Part shown: positions 32,821 to 44,180 of the stretch, piece after piece
Numbering within the stretch: the stretch's first letter is position 1
Layout of the letters: the number at the start of each line of letters is the position of its first letter
NCBI GenBank assembly: GCA_027257055.1
Contig: JAPVLO010000161.1
Coordinates: forward strand, 620,001 to 684,000
Reading direction: 5' to 3'
Origin: Cephalopachus bancanus
Taxonomy: Eukaryota; Chordata; Mammalia; Primates; Tarsiidae
DNA: 64,000 bases
Notes under the pieces: generated by a model
What the model saw: only the letters and a program-made list of their open reading frames with translations
Told to the model about the DNA's origin: nothing
Databases searched by the model: none
Position numbers and translations under genes: made by a program

Positions 32821-33634
32821 ATATGTTCATGAGTTGAGAGATCCTCATTTAGCTGGTTATATTTGGCATTAAATGAGAAGAGATCAGATTATGGCACCCA
32901 TTGGAGACTTTTGTATTGTAGTGTAGGATTCAACAGGACTGAAAGTTTGTAAGACAAGAAGAAACAAGACTTCAGAGACAGATTGTAGCTGATGGTTCTC
33001 TCTCTCTCCTCCCTCCCCCCCCACACCAGAAAGATCCATAGTGGTTACCTAGCTCAGGGGCCTGGCATGGGAGACATTATTCCTCTATTTCATTTCTTGT
33101 GGCAGAAACAAGAAATCAATTACGGCACCATTTCATACTAAGACTACCTATTCTCTGATGCAAAAAAAGAACAGCTCGTTGCATTCAGGGAGGATTTCCT
33201 GTAGAAGGTGAGACTTAAATTGGTTTTTGAAAGATAAGCAGAGTTCAGAGAAGTGTCCCCTAGACTTTGGCGGGCTAAGGAAGTCATAGATGACTTGTTG
33301 AGAACAGATCCTGGAGTTCATCTCATGAGATTGACTCAGTTAATATTATTGCTTGTACTAGAGAGAACACCAAGGCGGGGATGAACTGGAAATTTTTGGT
33401 TGTCAAATCTGGAGTTCACCACTGCATACTCAGGAGGAACGGAAGTATGCTGCAATGCTAGCAACTTACAGTTACACTTCCAGGCACTGGGTTTCAGTAA
33501 AGCGAAGGGTGGGAGCAGCTCATTGTAGTCACAAATTCTGACAATAAAACCACCCCAACTGCTTCTGAAAAGTGCCATTTTAACAAGGGGCAATTGATCG
33601 ATGCAGGATCTTTGGTAACAGCTTGATATTTGTC
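32821..33634. other. Unassigned sequence
   Basis: Contains a C-rich run at 33012-33023. A 165-codon minus frame starting at 33833 extends from the neighbouring LTR into this region and is not supported as a gene. Confidence 0.4.
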
Positions 33635-34055
33635 TTCGTCTGTTTCCTGTTTTATAACTGAACATTTGAAGACTGGGTGATTTATAAAGAAATGCAATTC
33701 TTACAGTTCTGGAGGCTGAGAAGTCCAAGGTCAAGGGGCTGCATCTGGTGAGAACCTTCTTGCTAGTAGGGACTTTGCAGACTTCTGAGGTAGAGCAGGA
33801 TATCATAAGAAGAGAGGGTTCATGAGAGATCACCCATCTGGCTTTTATAGACCCACTTTAGTGATAACTTACCCACTCCCTTGATAACCACGAATCCATT
33901 AACTCATTAATCCATGAATGGATTAACCTGTTCACAAGAGCAAAACCCTCAATCCCCTCCTAATGGGTCCATCTCTCAATGCTACTGTCTGGGGGACCAA
34001 GTTCCAACACATGAATTTTCAGGGGACACAATCTATGGCACTACCCAACCCAATG
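33635..34055 (-). mobile_element. MaLR LTR (MST/MLT1-like)
   Basis: 'gaagactgggtgatttataa', 'gttctggaggctgagaagtc', 'gggctgcatctggtgagaac', 'aatccattaactcattaatc' and 'ccaacacatgaattttcagg' are antisense MaLR blocks. The 'taactcattaatccatgaat' segment is locally repeated. Confidence 0.85.
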
Positions 34056-34134
34056 TTACATACTTTATATATTAAACAACAATCCTGCACCTTCTGCCTG
34101 TTTCCTGTCATTTAATAGAAATGATGAGGATAGT

Positions 34135-34350
34135 ATTCATTTAAAAAATAACAGCTCCCATTGACATAGTATGTACCATGTTCAAGACATAGTGCTTGCT
34201 CTTTTTAAACCTGACTTTTAGTCCTTTCACCAGCCCTGAAAGAAGGTGCTCTAATTGTACCCACACCCAATCATTGTACAGAAGAGGAAGCTGAGGTCCA
34301 GCGAGCCTCTGTGATGTGCACTTGAGAATGGCAAGAGTTGAAATTCAAAC
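34135..34350 (-). mobile_element. MIR
   Basis: 'ctcccattgacatagtatgt', 'aagacatagtgcttgctctt', 'cagaagaggaagctgaggtc' and 'cagcgagcctctgtgatgtg' correspond to antisense MIR. Confidence 0.7.
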
Positions 34351-34654
34351 ACCTGTCTGATTTACTTCAAGTCCTCCCCGCCAATCCTCCCAGATTTAGA
34401 ATGTTGTCTAGGGATCCACTTTGGCTTGTGGCGTGATGGCATTAGGGAGTCAAGTGTGGGATCCCATCTAAGCTACTAGAGTAGTAATTTGGCATTAATG
34501 TAAAAGTGACCTCATTGAATGCAGAGGTTGGAGAAACCTGAGATGGTTCAGTTCCCTGAGGGATGACTTCAGAGAGGTAAGGGAGAGTGAGCTCTAGAAA
34601 CAGAATAACCTGGGTTCCTGACTCTGGCTTAAGGTTGAGTAACCATGACTATTT

Positions 34655-34912
34655 TTTTTTTAGTTGGGGTCTCACTCTGTCACCCAGTGGCATGCTCACA
34701 GCCACCACAGCCTTGTCCTGTTGGGCTCAGTCTTCCAAGTAGCTGGAACTGAAGGCGCACGCGACCATGCCCGGTTTATTTTTTGATTTATTATAGAAAC
34801 AAGTTCTCATTAAGTAGCCCAGGCTGGTCTTGAACCCCTGAGCTCAGGCAATCCTCTCACCTTGGCCTTCCAAAGTGCTGGGATTACAGACTTGAGCCAC
34901 CGTGCCTGGCCA
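34655..34912 (-). mobile_element. Alu, intermediate class, internally deleted
   Basis: Antisense Alu that shares 'agttggggtctcactctgtc' and 'tttattttttgatttattat' with the young class but keeps old-class bases ('ggtcttgaacccctgagctc'). It is about 40 bp short in the right arm. It looks transitional between AluJ and the young class. Confidence 0.9.
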
Positions 34913-34914
34913 AC

Positions 34915-35020
34915 CCCGTGACAAGTCATACAACCTCTCTGAAAGTCAGCTCAACTGTCACGTGGGACTAAGGATTCCAGCTTCTTAAGAATCCAGTGAA
35001 GAGAAATAACTCAAGGTATG
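34915..35020 (+). mobile_element. MIR fragment
   Basis: 'gtgacaagtcatacaacctc', 'tctgaaagtcagctcaactg' and 'tcacgtgggactaaggattc' fit the MIR core. It is interrupted on the left by the preceding Alu ('gagtaaccatgac' lies beyond it). Confidence 0.55.
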
Positions 35021-36469
35021 GACAGTGCCTAGACGAATTCTTGTTCATGGAGGTTTGAAATACATATGGGCTTCCTGCCTCCAACAGGGTCAGAGATAGA
35101 CCTAGAGGGAGTACTTGGCTCTCATTTAGGGTAGGAAGGAAGAGAGAAAGAGAGTGAGATTGGAGAGAGAGATGCTTCTGTTGAGAGCATCTCGGGGAAG
35201 AAGGATTTGTAGTTATCGGCCTCCTGGCTTCCCCTCAGGGCTGTTGCCCCCAGACCTGCTGACCTGTAGCAAACAAGCTCAAACTGGGAATGACAATGCC
35301 ATTCTTCAGTCAGTGTCCCCAGAGCAAAGGGGTGGCTTATACTTTCACCATGTCTTCCCCTCCATGCCTTCCCAGCCCATTACAGTGGCCAGGGACCACA
35401 ACAATTAGACAAAAGTTAATAGCATGCGGGAATCAGCACAGGATGAGTCCTGGCTTGAGGAGACATTGACGACTTCGCTTCTGCATGCTGCTGGGTCTTC
35501 AAGGCAACCTTGCCTCTGCACTACGGGATGTGCATGGGATTCCTTGTGCTTGTGTATCCTTTCACTCATGCCTCTTACCCTCACTGAATGTGCATGAGTG
35601 CAGGACTGTGTAATAGGTAGTTTCTGCCTCCAGAGACCTCAGACTTTCTCAGGAAATGCAAACCTAAGCAGATGGCTGCTCAGGCTAACTGAGCCAGAAC
35701 AGGGGAAATGCTGGGGTGCTGGTCACAGAGGGCTTCCTGGAGGAGTTACCAATCTGAGAAAATGAGGAGGAACAAAGTAGGTGGAGGTAAGGGGAGATGG
35801 GTTGAAGGAGGCAAAAACTGTTGCAGGACTGGAGGAAGGTTAGACACAGAGCAGTCGGCAAGGAGATCAGTCCTGTAGAGGTCAAGTTTGAGGGGTGGAA
35901 GACCAAGGTGAGGCTGGGCAGACATTCCAGGTCCAGGTCATGGAGAATTTAGGAATCCCCCCAAATCTCTCCTGGAGCCATTGATGGATTTAAGTTGGAA
36001 ATGGAATGATCACATTGGCCTTTTAGAAGGAGATCCCTGGCAAAGAGAACCTGGTGAAGCAGAAACCAGTTTTACAGGAATCTGGCCCTAAAGATGACAA
36101 AGGTTGGTGGCCGCCATGAAGATGGAACCTAGAGATCAGATTCCTGAGAGAGGAAGTAGCTTTGGCTGGGCTTGGTACTTAGCAGGATGTGGTATGTGAG
36201 AGAGGGAGGGGTGAAGGGCTTAAGACCCGGGCAGTTGGATTATCCCCAGAGACAGGGAAAAACTGTTGACCCTAAGGGCACTTGGTGACTTCTGTGGCTT
36301 CTGGGTTCAGAGCTCAGCAGAATGATCAGGGCTGGGGGCTGGGAATATGGAGTTGCAAGTTGTTAGCACTCAGGGTTTGGGAAGGGAGAGGGCACTGAGA
36401 GAAGAGAGAGAGGCTGAGGAGTGGAAGTGGGTACTCTGGGAGCAGGGCATTTGGGTTTTGGGTTTGGGC

Positions 36470-36472
<3 letters not shown>
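35021..36472. other. Unassigned sequence, purine-rich
   Basis: The part at 35,690-36,150 ('ggcttcctggaggagttacc', 'ggtcatggagaatttaggaa', 'ccattgatggatttaagttg') resembles an old L2-associated mammalian repeat ('ccattggagggttttaagca'). I cannot fix the family. Confidence 0.4.

Positions 36473-36530
<58 letters not shown>
36473..36530. repeat. (GA)n microsatellite
   Basis: A near-perfect GA run of about 29 units with mirror symmetry, so H-DNA is possible. Frames through it give meaningless Glu-Arg or Leu-Ser repeats. Confidence 0.99.
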
Positions 36531-36534
<4 letters not shown>

Positions 36535-37734
36535 CATGTCCCAGCTGTCAAGGGAAAAGGAGTTTAGAGAAACAGGGACGGTCATTATTTTGCTTCTGGG
36601 AATTCCAGAAAGATGAAAACAGGGAAGCATCTATTGAACTTAGCAAGAAGTGGACAGTGGTCATTTGACAAGGATTACTTCAGTGAAGTGGAACAGGACA
36701 GATTGCCGTGGATTTAGGGGCAAATAGAAGGTTGGAAACTAAAGACGTTGGGCGTAGAAAATGCATCCAAAATTTTGGCTTGGAAGGAAAAAGCAGAGGA
36801 TGTGTGATTGAGGGAAGAGACTGTAAGATGGGAGAGACTGAGGGATACTCAGTCATCAAGTGGGATGAGCCATAAAGAGGGAAAGGGGGAAAACCCCAGA
36901 GAGGAAGAGGCAGTTGGAAGAACGAGGTGGCTGTTGGAATCTCTGTCTGCGTGGGGTCATCTGGTTGGGTGGGGATTGGGAGTTCTGTCTTTGCAGCTCA
37001 GAAACGCTGTGGCAATGGTGATGCCCACCCCCCCGCCGTTTTTCACTCCCTTTCGGCGTGCTGAGACTAGGCTGGTTGGCCAGATTTTCTGGGGATTGAG
37101 AGCATTCGCCAGACTTTGCTGAGGAGGCTGGACAGAAGATCCTGTGCACGGCTGGAGTGATGGGTGTGGCCGAGGGAGTTGAGTTGTGACTAAGGGAGGT
37201 CAGGTGTCCCAATGCGAGACCAGATGACAAAAGACTTCTAGTAGCAGGTGCCATGCTAGGTCTCCAGACATCATCATAGGGTTTGTGAGAACCTTTTTCA
37301 GGTCCTGAGAGTGTGGGCACCACAAAGGGGCTGGGAAGGGCTGGGCAGGAAGGCTGGAGATCAGCGAAGAACTCTATTCTGAGAACTAGAACTCAGTGTT
37401 AAGTGGGGACCTCGAAGCAGATGCCAGACCAGTATATGAGGCAGTCGGGGGGGTGGTGCTTTAAGGGCATGGAAAGCCTGCTCCAGGCCTGCTGGATGCG
37501 AGCCAACAGCTACCTTCACCATAGGAAACCAGTAGCAAGTGTCTCCAGAACAATGAATAGAAGCAGGGAGGGGAGAGGCGTGGTCAAGGAGTGCCCTGAC
37601 ATCTGCAGTGTGGACCAATCATCTTGGAGATTACTTGATGGATTATCTAAGGCAGAGAGTCCCAACATGAACCCAATAGATGTTCTGGCTCAGGCGGAAC
37701 TTATGAAGTCCCTGACAGGTAGAACAAGCAGAAC
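36531..37734. other. Unassigned sequence
   Basis: Several overlapping frames on both strands (36808-37122, 36856-37323, 37403-37810) have no recognised domain. Composition is GA-rich at first, then balanced. No repeat named. Confidence 0.4.
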
Positions 37735-37885
37735 CCTGGGAGCCATGAAGACCTGGGTTGAAACCCTGATTTCACTCATTCCTAGCTGTGTGGCCTTGGA
37801 AATTTCTTAACTTCTCTGAGCTCAGTCTTCTCATCTATAAAACGAGGAGACAGATTTCTACTGCCGGGGTCATTGTGAGTAGTAA
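37735..37885 (+). mobile_element. MIR
   Basis: 'gacctgggttgaaaccctga', 'ctagctgtgtggccttggaa', 'cttctctgagctcagtcttc' and 'tcatctataaaacgaggaga' are a well-preserved sense MIR core. Confidence 0.9.
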
Positions 37886-38064
37886 AAGAGAGGATGTTTT
37901 GAAAGATCCAATCATGGTGAATGGTCTCTAGTGGGTTCTTCATAAGTGATAGTTCTCCCTTCCTTTCACCTGAGAGATGGGGGATTTGTACCAAGGGCTG
38001 ACAATACTGCTTTTATTTGTATCAGCTTGAGGGGACCAAAGCAAGTTTCTCAGAAATCACCTGA

Positions 38065-38545
38065 ATGTGTCAAGCATGAGGCAGGTTAAAGATGACCACA
38101 TGTCCTTTGAACCTCGCCATCGAGAGTCGGGTTTTACGGCATCCTTCCCTGTACTGGGGAAGGCTCTGTGATTGCAAAGTGGAATACATGGAAGCGATGC
38201 TCGGCCAGTTTCCGGGCCAATGTCTTAAGAGAATGACAGCTTTCATTCCTTGCTCTTGGTGTGCTTGGACTCCCTTGAGCCACCATGTTTGGAGGAAGCC
38301 CAGGCAACCCATGGAGAGGACTGTGTGGAAAGGGGCCGAGGCCCTTACCAGGAAGCCCTAGCTAAGCTGCCAGCCAACATCCAGCACTGTCTTGCCAGCC
38401 AAGTGGGGCGCCATCTTGGATCCTCCAGCCCAGGTGGGACTGCTCCATCGGGCGTTGCCTGGAGCCAAAATGAGCCACCCCCTCTGTGGAAGCCTCTATG
38501 TCTTGGGGTAGTTTGTTATGGAGCAACAGTTAACTGGAGCCAGCG
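38065..38545 (+). mobile_element. MLT1-type LTR, sense
   Basis: The right end 'ctatgtcttggggtagtttg' then 'ttatggagcaacagttaact' matches the MLT1 terminus. Upstream, 'ggcaacccatggagaggact' and 'gccagccaacatccagcact' fit the family. Overlapping frames in it are not genes. Confidence 0.75.
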
Positions 38546-39049
38546 CACACTGTGGCACCCACACTGAGCTGGACACCAGGACGCTCATGGAGGAAGTCAA
38601 CACGATCCATGATGGAAGGCAGTCACAGGCCTTGCTGGTCTGTCCAGTGCAGCTCTTCTCTGTTTCCCGTCAATGGGCTCATAGATCCCACCTTCACAGG
38701 CCACTTCTGTTGTTGCTTTTAGCTTTGTGAGCAGATTGGTACATCAGGGAAGAGCTCTGGGCCCCTCTCCATCCCAGGCAGGGCCCGTGGGCTCACGACA
38801 GACCGGAGGGGAGACAGATAGGGCTCTAGATAGTGGGAGCTGTCACTGGCACTCAGCAGAGGAGGGGGAAAGTCTTGTCTGTACGTCTCCTCCTTGGGAC
38901 CAGGTGGAAATTGTGCTTGCCTTATAATTAGAGGCACACAGAACACCCTTGGGCTTTGGCGTCCCCGAAAAGTGTTCCACAAGCACAGAGGAGCTGTTCA
39001 CGATGACAAAACAGATGGGGCTCCCGGCATGGGAGGGGTCATATTGCCT
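38546..39049. other. Unassigned sequence
   Basis: No repeat or gene recognised. Short frames lie on both strands. Confidence 0.4.
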
Positions 39050-39335
39050 CTAAGAACGAGGCCATAAGCCATGCAGTGCCACTTCCCACCTACCCAATTA
39101 GCTGAGAAAAGAAAAGAGAATTGAATGTTACTGTTAGCAGCGGGCGCTTGAGGAGGTGGCTTCAGCGATATGTCACTGGCAGCCTCGTGGACTGCCAGTC
39201 TTGAGGAGCCCTGGCTGATGAGACGTGCGGAACGTTATTAATGCCACTTTGCCGAAAACGCTGCACACTCAGACTAATGCCTTATGGCATCCGCTGCTTT
39301 CCTGGGGCTCCAGAGATGGAGAGAAAGTCCTGAAA
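39050..39335. promoter_or_regulatory. Candidate conserved non-coding element
   Basis: Repeat-free, with preserved CpGs ('gcagcgggcgcttgaggagg', 'gagacgtgcggaacgttatt', 'tttgccgaaaacgctgcaca') beside AT-core words ('ctacccaattagctgag', 'cgttattaatgccact', 'actaatgccttatggcat'). Retained CpGs in non-repeat DNA suggest constraint or low methylation. Confidence 0.45.
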
Positions 39336-39384
39336 TAGCAACTCAGAGCTGGTCGTCAAGGCAACAGGATCCGTCAGGATGCGC

Positions 39385-39482
39385 CGTCAGGTGCTGCGCT
39401 TGGCACGGTGAGGGGACAGGATAAAAGAAATTGCAAATATGGACTCTACCCTCCACGAGCCTACATTCTTCTCAGGAAGACG
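39385..39482 (-). mobile_element. L2 3' end fragment
   Basis: 'gtgctgcgcttggcacggtg' and 'ctctaccctccacgagccta' with 'cattcttctcagg' match the reverse of the L2 tail. Confidence 0.55.
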
Positions 39483-40289
39483 AGGGTTTTGTGTGTGTGA
39501 ATCCATGAGGACTGCATTTTCCCGCCTAAGGAGGACGAGGACACAAGCACAGCGAGAAATGAGCCGGTGCTAATAAAAATGAGTTGTGTAAACAAGGACG
39601 TATAATCTTGCAAAGCACACTGGGCAAAGCAAAGTTAAACGTTGCTGGGCTTCTCAGAGTCTTGAATGAGCTTGTGTGCACTGTGATGTTCAAGAAGGAG
39701 ATATTGTTGGCTACATTTCCCCAAATTATTTGACTGTGGAAACTCTTGTTCGCAGAGCATTTCAGGGGATTAGTAAGTCACGGAAGGCTCTGGGGACCCT
39801 GAATTAAGAAGTAATGCAAAGCAGTGTGTAATTAAGCTCTTAGGGAGTGTGGAACAGCTCGGGCGGACACAAAATTCAGAGCAGGGAGGGTGGGTATTGC
39901 TTAGGAAAATGGGCAGGCTTCCCGGAGGAGGCTTCTGGGCTAAGTCTTGCAGATTCTGAGAGGGTGGTGAGAGTAGGCTCCTCGAGGGGTGTAGGTGGCT
40001 CTTCTTCTGGAACCAGAGAGGCCGAGCCCTCTGTTGGGGTGATCAGGTGATGTTCAGGACTCAACAGGTCACATATAGCTCACTTGGTTCTGACAAGAGC
40101 TGGAGGAGGCAAGACCTTCCATGTTGACTTCCTACTCTTGGGTGACTATTTGCACAGACCAATGCCTTTGACAGCACATCCAGTTACCACCTCCTCCCAG
40201 GAGCCCTCTCTGATGCCCTGGAGTGAATGAACTCTTGTCCACTCTTTTCTTGCCTTTTAAAAAATACCCAGGACCTGGACTCTATAACT
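39483..40289. other. Unassigned sequence
   Basis: Contains possible L2-type words at 39,900-39,960 ('ggcttcccggaggaggcttc'). 'agtaatgcaaagcagtgtgtaattaagctc' near 39,811-39,840 is octamer- and homeodomain-like, noted in parts only. Confidence 0.35.
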
Positions 40290-40505
40290 GCCAATGCCAT
40301 TCATTCCTCAATCCCTGATTACTTATTTCCTTAGGCATGGTGTGTTTAAGGTTCATACACATCGAATCATATTTCATTGTAGGGATATACTGCCTTGAGG
40401 TGATCTGTTCACCCCCAACTGGCACATGGATTGTTTCTACCTTTCGGCTTTTGTGCATGCTGCTCCTGTGAACGTGGCGTGCAAGGATCTGTCTGGTCCA
40501 CTCTT
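40290..40505 (-). mobile_element. Old L1 3' ORF2 fragment
   Basis: 'catatttcattgtagggata', 'ctggcacatggattgtttct', 'acctttcggcttttgtgcat' and 'gctgctcctgtgaacgtggc' correspond to antisense L1 ('ttccattgtatggatatacc ... gggttgtttccaccttttgg'). Confidence 0.75.
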
Positions 40506-40599
40506 GGGCATCGTCCCTGCTTCTTTCACAGTGGTGGCCATGCCATATCAAAACCCATCTGCTTGCATGCTAGATTCCCTTCTGGACTGCGATCTTTTC

Positions 40600-40735
40600 G
40601 GCTAACAAATATTTGTCGAGCGTCTCCTGGGTGTTTGGTGCTCTGCTGGACCTGGGTAGGGTGATGCACAAGCTGGAATCCCTGTTCTTTGGGAACACAC
40701 GACATGTAGACTGATTCTACCTCCTGATATGCCTA
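40600..40735 (-). mobile_element. L2 3' end
   Basis: 'ctaacaaatatttgtcgagc', 'gtgtttggtgctctgctgga' and 'aatccctgttctttgggaac' are the reverse of the L2 tail. Confidence 0.7.
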
Positions 40736-40979
40736 TGGCACTGTACCTGATATGTGACATGGTACTAGCTAGAATACAATCAGAGCTGTCGCCATGATAA
40801 AATGCACTGCGAAGACTGGAGAGGGCAGCCCCATGCTGGGGAGACGGACCACAGTGGTTTCTGAGATGCTCTAGTATTTTGCTGCGCATAGCTTAGTATG
40901 ATCATCCTAACTAAAGGAGGTGTGTAGTAATTTTTATAATGGAGATGCCTTTGGCTTTCTTAATTAGGCTAGGGTTCTC

Positions 40980-41042
40980 TCTGTCTCTCTCTTTGTCACA
41001 CACACACACACACATTCACACACACACACACACACACACACA
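40980..41042. repeat. (CA)n microsatellite with CT-rich leader
   Basis: 'ctctgtctctctctttgtca' leads into two CA runs separated by 'cattca'. Confidence 0.97.
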
Positions 41043-41375
41043 TATCCTCTAAGTGAGTCTATAAAGAACCTGCAGATAGGGAAGATTATTGGACTTTGAA
41101 AAAGATTATTTAATAATCTTCTCCTTGGTGACCAGGGCAGCTTAGCTCAGCCCTGCCTAAAAGCACTCACAGGGGTGGTGTGTTCTCTCTGGGTTCTCTC
41201 AGACCAGGCGTTTATTCATAAGGAGTTCTTGTAGACAATGCGGGGGATGTGGCCATGCAGTCTTCCCTCTGAGAGTCAGCAAGGATGAATTTAGCAATCA
41301 TCACCTAATTGCTTACTTATTGGGAGACTAGGTTTCACAAATGAGTTATAACATTCTAACAGTTGCAAGTTTTCC
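41043..41375. other. Unassigned sequence, partly MLT/MST-like
   Basis: 'gtctataaagaacctgcaga' and 'tcactaattgctta'-type words may be old repeat. No confident call. Confidence 0.3.
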
Positions 41376-41830
41376 ACTATCCAAAAAAACTCTTCTCCCA
41401 TGACTGCCTCTTGATATCCGCTCAGCTTAGGGGATGCACTTTTTTTTTTTTGAGTTGGAGTCTCACTCCATCACCCAGACTGGAGTGCAGTAGCACACTC
41501 ATGGCCACCCAACGTCGACCTGCTGGCATCCAGCGATCTTTCTGCCTCAGTCTTCCAAGTAGCCGGAAATACAGACGTACGCTACCATGCCCGACTGATT
41601 TTTGATTTATTGTAGAGGTTTCACTATGCTGCCCAGGCTGGTCTTGAACGCACGGTGTCAGGCAATCCTCTCATCTTGGCGCCCGCAAAGTGCTGGGATT
41701 ACAGGCTTAAGCCACCGTGCCCGGCCAGGGGATGCACTTCTAAGGGAGCTTCCTTCATGAGGTAGGGTTGAATATTGACCACACTGGTTCCCTTCTGGGT
41801 CCCCATCAGGTCCTGCCTGTATAATGCCAA
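41376..41830 (+). mobile_element. L2 copy 1, split by an Alu
   Basis: 'caaaaaaactcttctcccat' and 'gctcagcttaggggatgcac' lie left of the Alu. 'aagggagcttccttcatgag', 'ctggttcccttctgggtccc' and 'catcaggtcctgcctgtata' lie right. This follows the L2 run 'aaatgctcttcccc ... agcttaaatatcacttcctcagggaagccttccctga'. Confidence 0.75.
41442..41726 (-). mobile_element. Alu, early young-class, with 13-bp TSD, nested in L2
   Basis: Antisense Alu. 'agaggtttcactatgctgcc' and 'ggtcttgaacgcacggtgtc' show early-class, diverged bases. The exact TSD 'aggggatgcactt' lies at 41429-41441 and 41727-41739. The insertion point in L2 matches that of the Alu at 42997-43277. Confidence 0.95.
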
Positions 41831-41837
41831 AACCAGG

Positions 41838-42015
41838 CTGAGTCTCAGCTCTCCTACTTGTTGACTATGAGTCTTGGGCATGAGTTCTCTCAGCATCAGT
41901 TTCCTCTTCTGCAAAATGGGGATCGCGATAATACCTACCTCATTTAACATACTTAGCACCGTGCCCTGTGCTAATGAACACTTGATGTGATTGCTGCGAG
42001 TATTATTAGAGTAGC
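41838..42015 (+). mobile_element. MIR
   Basis: 'ctcagctctcctacttgttg', 'gactatgagtcttgggcatg', 'agcatcagtttcctcttctg' and 'caaaatggggatcgcgataa' give a good sense MIR core. Confidence 0.88.
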
Positions 42016-42870
42016 ACTTATCTATAAAATGACAACATGCTAAATGCCAAGCCCTAAACTCACATGGGAAAGCCTGTAATGGACAGAGAGGGGTGCTGGG
42101 GAGCCCCCACGGCCCTGACTGCAAAATTTCTGACTTGAGCAGGCGCCAACGGCTCACCCAGAAGCCGGGTCAACTGAGGGAATGAGTGCAAAAGTGCTTC
42201 AAGAGCCTGAAGTGATGTACACATGTAGGGCAATATTACCGTTGTTTTCCTTGTTATTCTCCCATCCCACCTTCGCTGGGAGGGTGGCAGATGTAGCCTT
42301 ATGGAGATGGAAGATTATACAACGCAGGGCAGCATTTCAGAGGTGCTACAGACTCCCGTCAAGCGGATAACACCAGGAGAACAAATCACAAGGTGGCCGA
42401 GGCCACCACAATGTGGCATTACTGACAGTGCTGATGACATCTGTGTCTCCCCAGTACTGTACCACACATGCATCCTGGAGCTGGGTCTCTATTTTTCACA
42501 CATCACCTTTCCAGCCCGTGGCATGCATGGTCCTAGTAGTTGGCTCCTGGAATTGTACTGTGTTTGTACCTTCTCTCCCTGTTAGGATCTTGCAGTTTCA
42601 CAAAGACCAGCATTTTTGCCTGAACCCATGCCTGGAGAAGCTTGTCCTCCTCTGTCCTGCCTTCTCCACCGTGCTTCAGCTTCTGAGCAATGCCATACAC
42701 TTTTCTTGGGTTATGGGGGAGGGGCTGACAGCTGTGCTGGTTGGAGGAACATGGGTGCCATTCGAGGTCAAGGTGAGGCCAACCCCAGTCTGTTCTCTGT
42801 ACACCTCAGCTTGTCTCTCATGGAAGCCTCTCATGCCTCCAACACTCTGGCCTCACCGAATTGCTCCCAG
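42016..42870. other. Unassigned sequence
   Basis: Overlapping plus frames at 42301-42585, 42413-42889 and 42616-42960 are in conflict and have no recognised domain. The right part from about 42,620 may be upstream L2. Confidence 0.4.
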
Positions 42871-42879
42871 CAGCTCCGT

Positions 42880-43540
42880 AAACTGCTAGCCTGTTTCCTG
42901 TGTCAGCACCTTTTCTTCCAAGTTTCCCTCTGCCCCAAACATTCCCTTCCCCATGACTGACTCATGAACGCTCACTTAGCTTAAGGGATCACTTTTTTTT
43001 TTTGAGTTGGAGTCTCACTCTGTCACCCAGACTGGAGTGCAGTGGCCGCTCCCGGCCACCGCAGCCTCCACCTGCTGGGCTCCGGCGATCCTTCCGCCTC
43101 AGCCTTCCAAGTAGCTGGAATTACAGGCATGCGCTACCACGCCCGGCTGATTTTTTGATTTAGCGTACAGACGAGGTCTCGCTGCCCAGGCGGGTCTCGG
43201 ACCCGCAGGCTCAAGCAATCCACTCACCTCAGCCTCCCAAAGGCGCGGGATTACAGGCTGAGCCACCGAGCGTGGCTAAGGTATCACTTTTTAGGGAGCT
43301 TCCCATTAGGTGAGAATAAACTCTGTCCCCACTGGGCCCCCCGAGGACCCATCAGGCCCTGTCTAGATGGCATGCTCACATCTGCAACATCCTATTGCTC
43401 TGTTTAAAAGTCTGTCTCCTTGACTCTACCAAATTGAGCAACTGAGTGGCAGGGGTCTTGCCTTATAGATCCTGTGTCCCCTGTTCCTAACTCAGTGCTC
43501 GCTTAGAAACAAGCAAATGAAAGAAACGAATCATGCATGT
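42880..43540 (+). mobile_element. L2 copy 2, split by an Alu
   Basis: 'ctctgccccaaacattccct' and 'cacttagcttaagggatcac' lie left of the Alu. 'tagggagcttcccattaggt', 'tgtccccactgggccccccg', 'catcaggccctgtctagatg' and 'agtggcaggggtcttgcctt' lie right and run into the L2 tail. Confidence 0.82.
42997..43277 (-). mobile_element. Young-class Alu, short form, with TSD, nested in L2
   Basis: Antisense Alu, short form ('ggtctcgctgcccaggcggg'), right-arm hairpin intact near 43042-43059. TSD 'aagg(g/t)atcactttt' at 42983-42996 and 43278-43291. Divergence is low. Confidence 0.96.
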
Positions 43541-44180
43541 TGAACAGCATGCCCTGTCTTGTATTCACCAACCCTCCCCTACCCCATCATCCTCTTCCAC
43601 CTCTGCTCGGTGAGGTAGAGGAGGCAGTGACATCCAGAGATGAACCACCAGGCACAGAGTGCTCTCTGGGAACACATTGCTTTTTTTTTTTTTAAGACTT
43701 GCCCAGGGCTGGCTTTGCTTCAGGTTAGATGGGCTTAAGCTTCCCGTGCCAGGCGGAGGACTAGCTTCCCGGGGAGCAGAGCTCCACCTGCCGTGCTGGA
43801 GAGGTGCTCTAACACATTCGTCTGCCTGATGGGTCTTTGCCTGTTGAAGTCCTGCCCGGGTCCTCGGTGCGGTTCTGCCGGCATTTGGAATCAACACGAT
43901 AAACAACAGTTGGCTGTGAATCAGCGAAGCCGACCGGCTAACTATTGAAGGCTCACAGAAGGGAGCTTCGGGCTGGGTTGGAGCCAATGGGAAGGAAGGC
44001 GTGTGAGTTGAATGCTGCCGGGCCTCTCACTTGGCTCTGAGGTCAGGAGAGCCCTCCTGGCGGGTCTTTAGTCTGGATGGGAGGCAGCTGTCGTTCTGGT
44101 CCCGAATCAGATTCAACTCACATCCTCTGAGTGACGGTGAGAGTGCTCTCGGGTGGGAGGTGCTGTCACACGTTCCAGCT
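43541..44180. other. Unassigned sequence with retained CpGs
   Basis: 43,850-43,990 keeps CpGs and words like 'caacacgataaacaacagtt' and 'gctgtgaatcagcgaagccg'. Weak regulatory candidate. The minus frame at 43565-43987 shows no domain. Confidence 0.35.

Noticed and set aside
33336..33833. 165-codon minus frame
   Set aside because: It begins inside a MaLR LTR and continues into unassigned DNA without a recognisable domain. Chance openness is sufficient.
36347..36630. Frames with Glu-Arg or Leu-Ser repeats
   Set aside because: Direct product of the (GA)n microsatellite in alternative frames.
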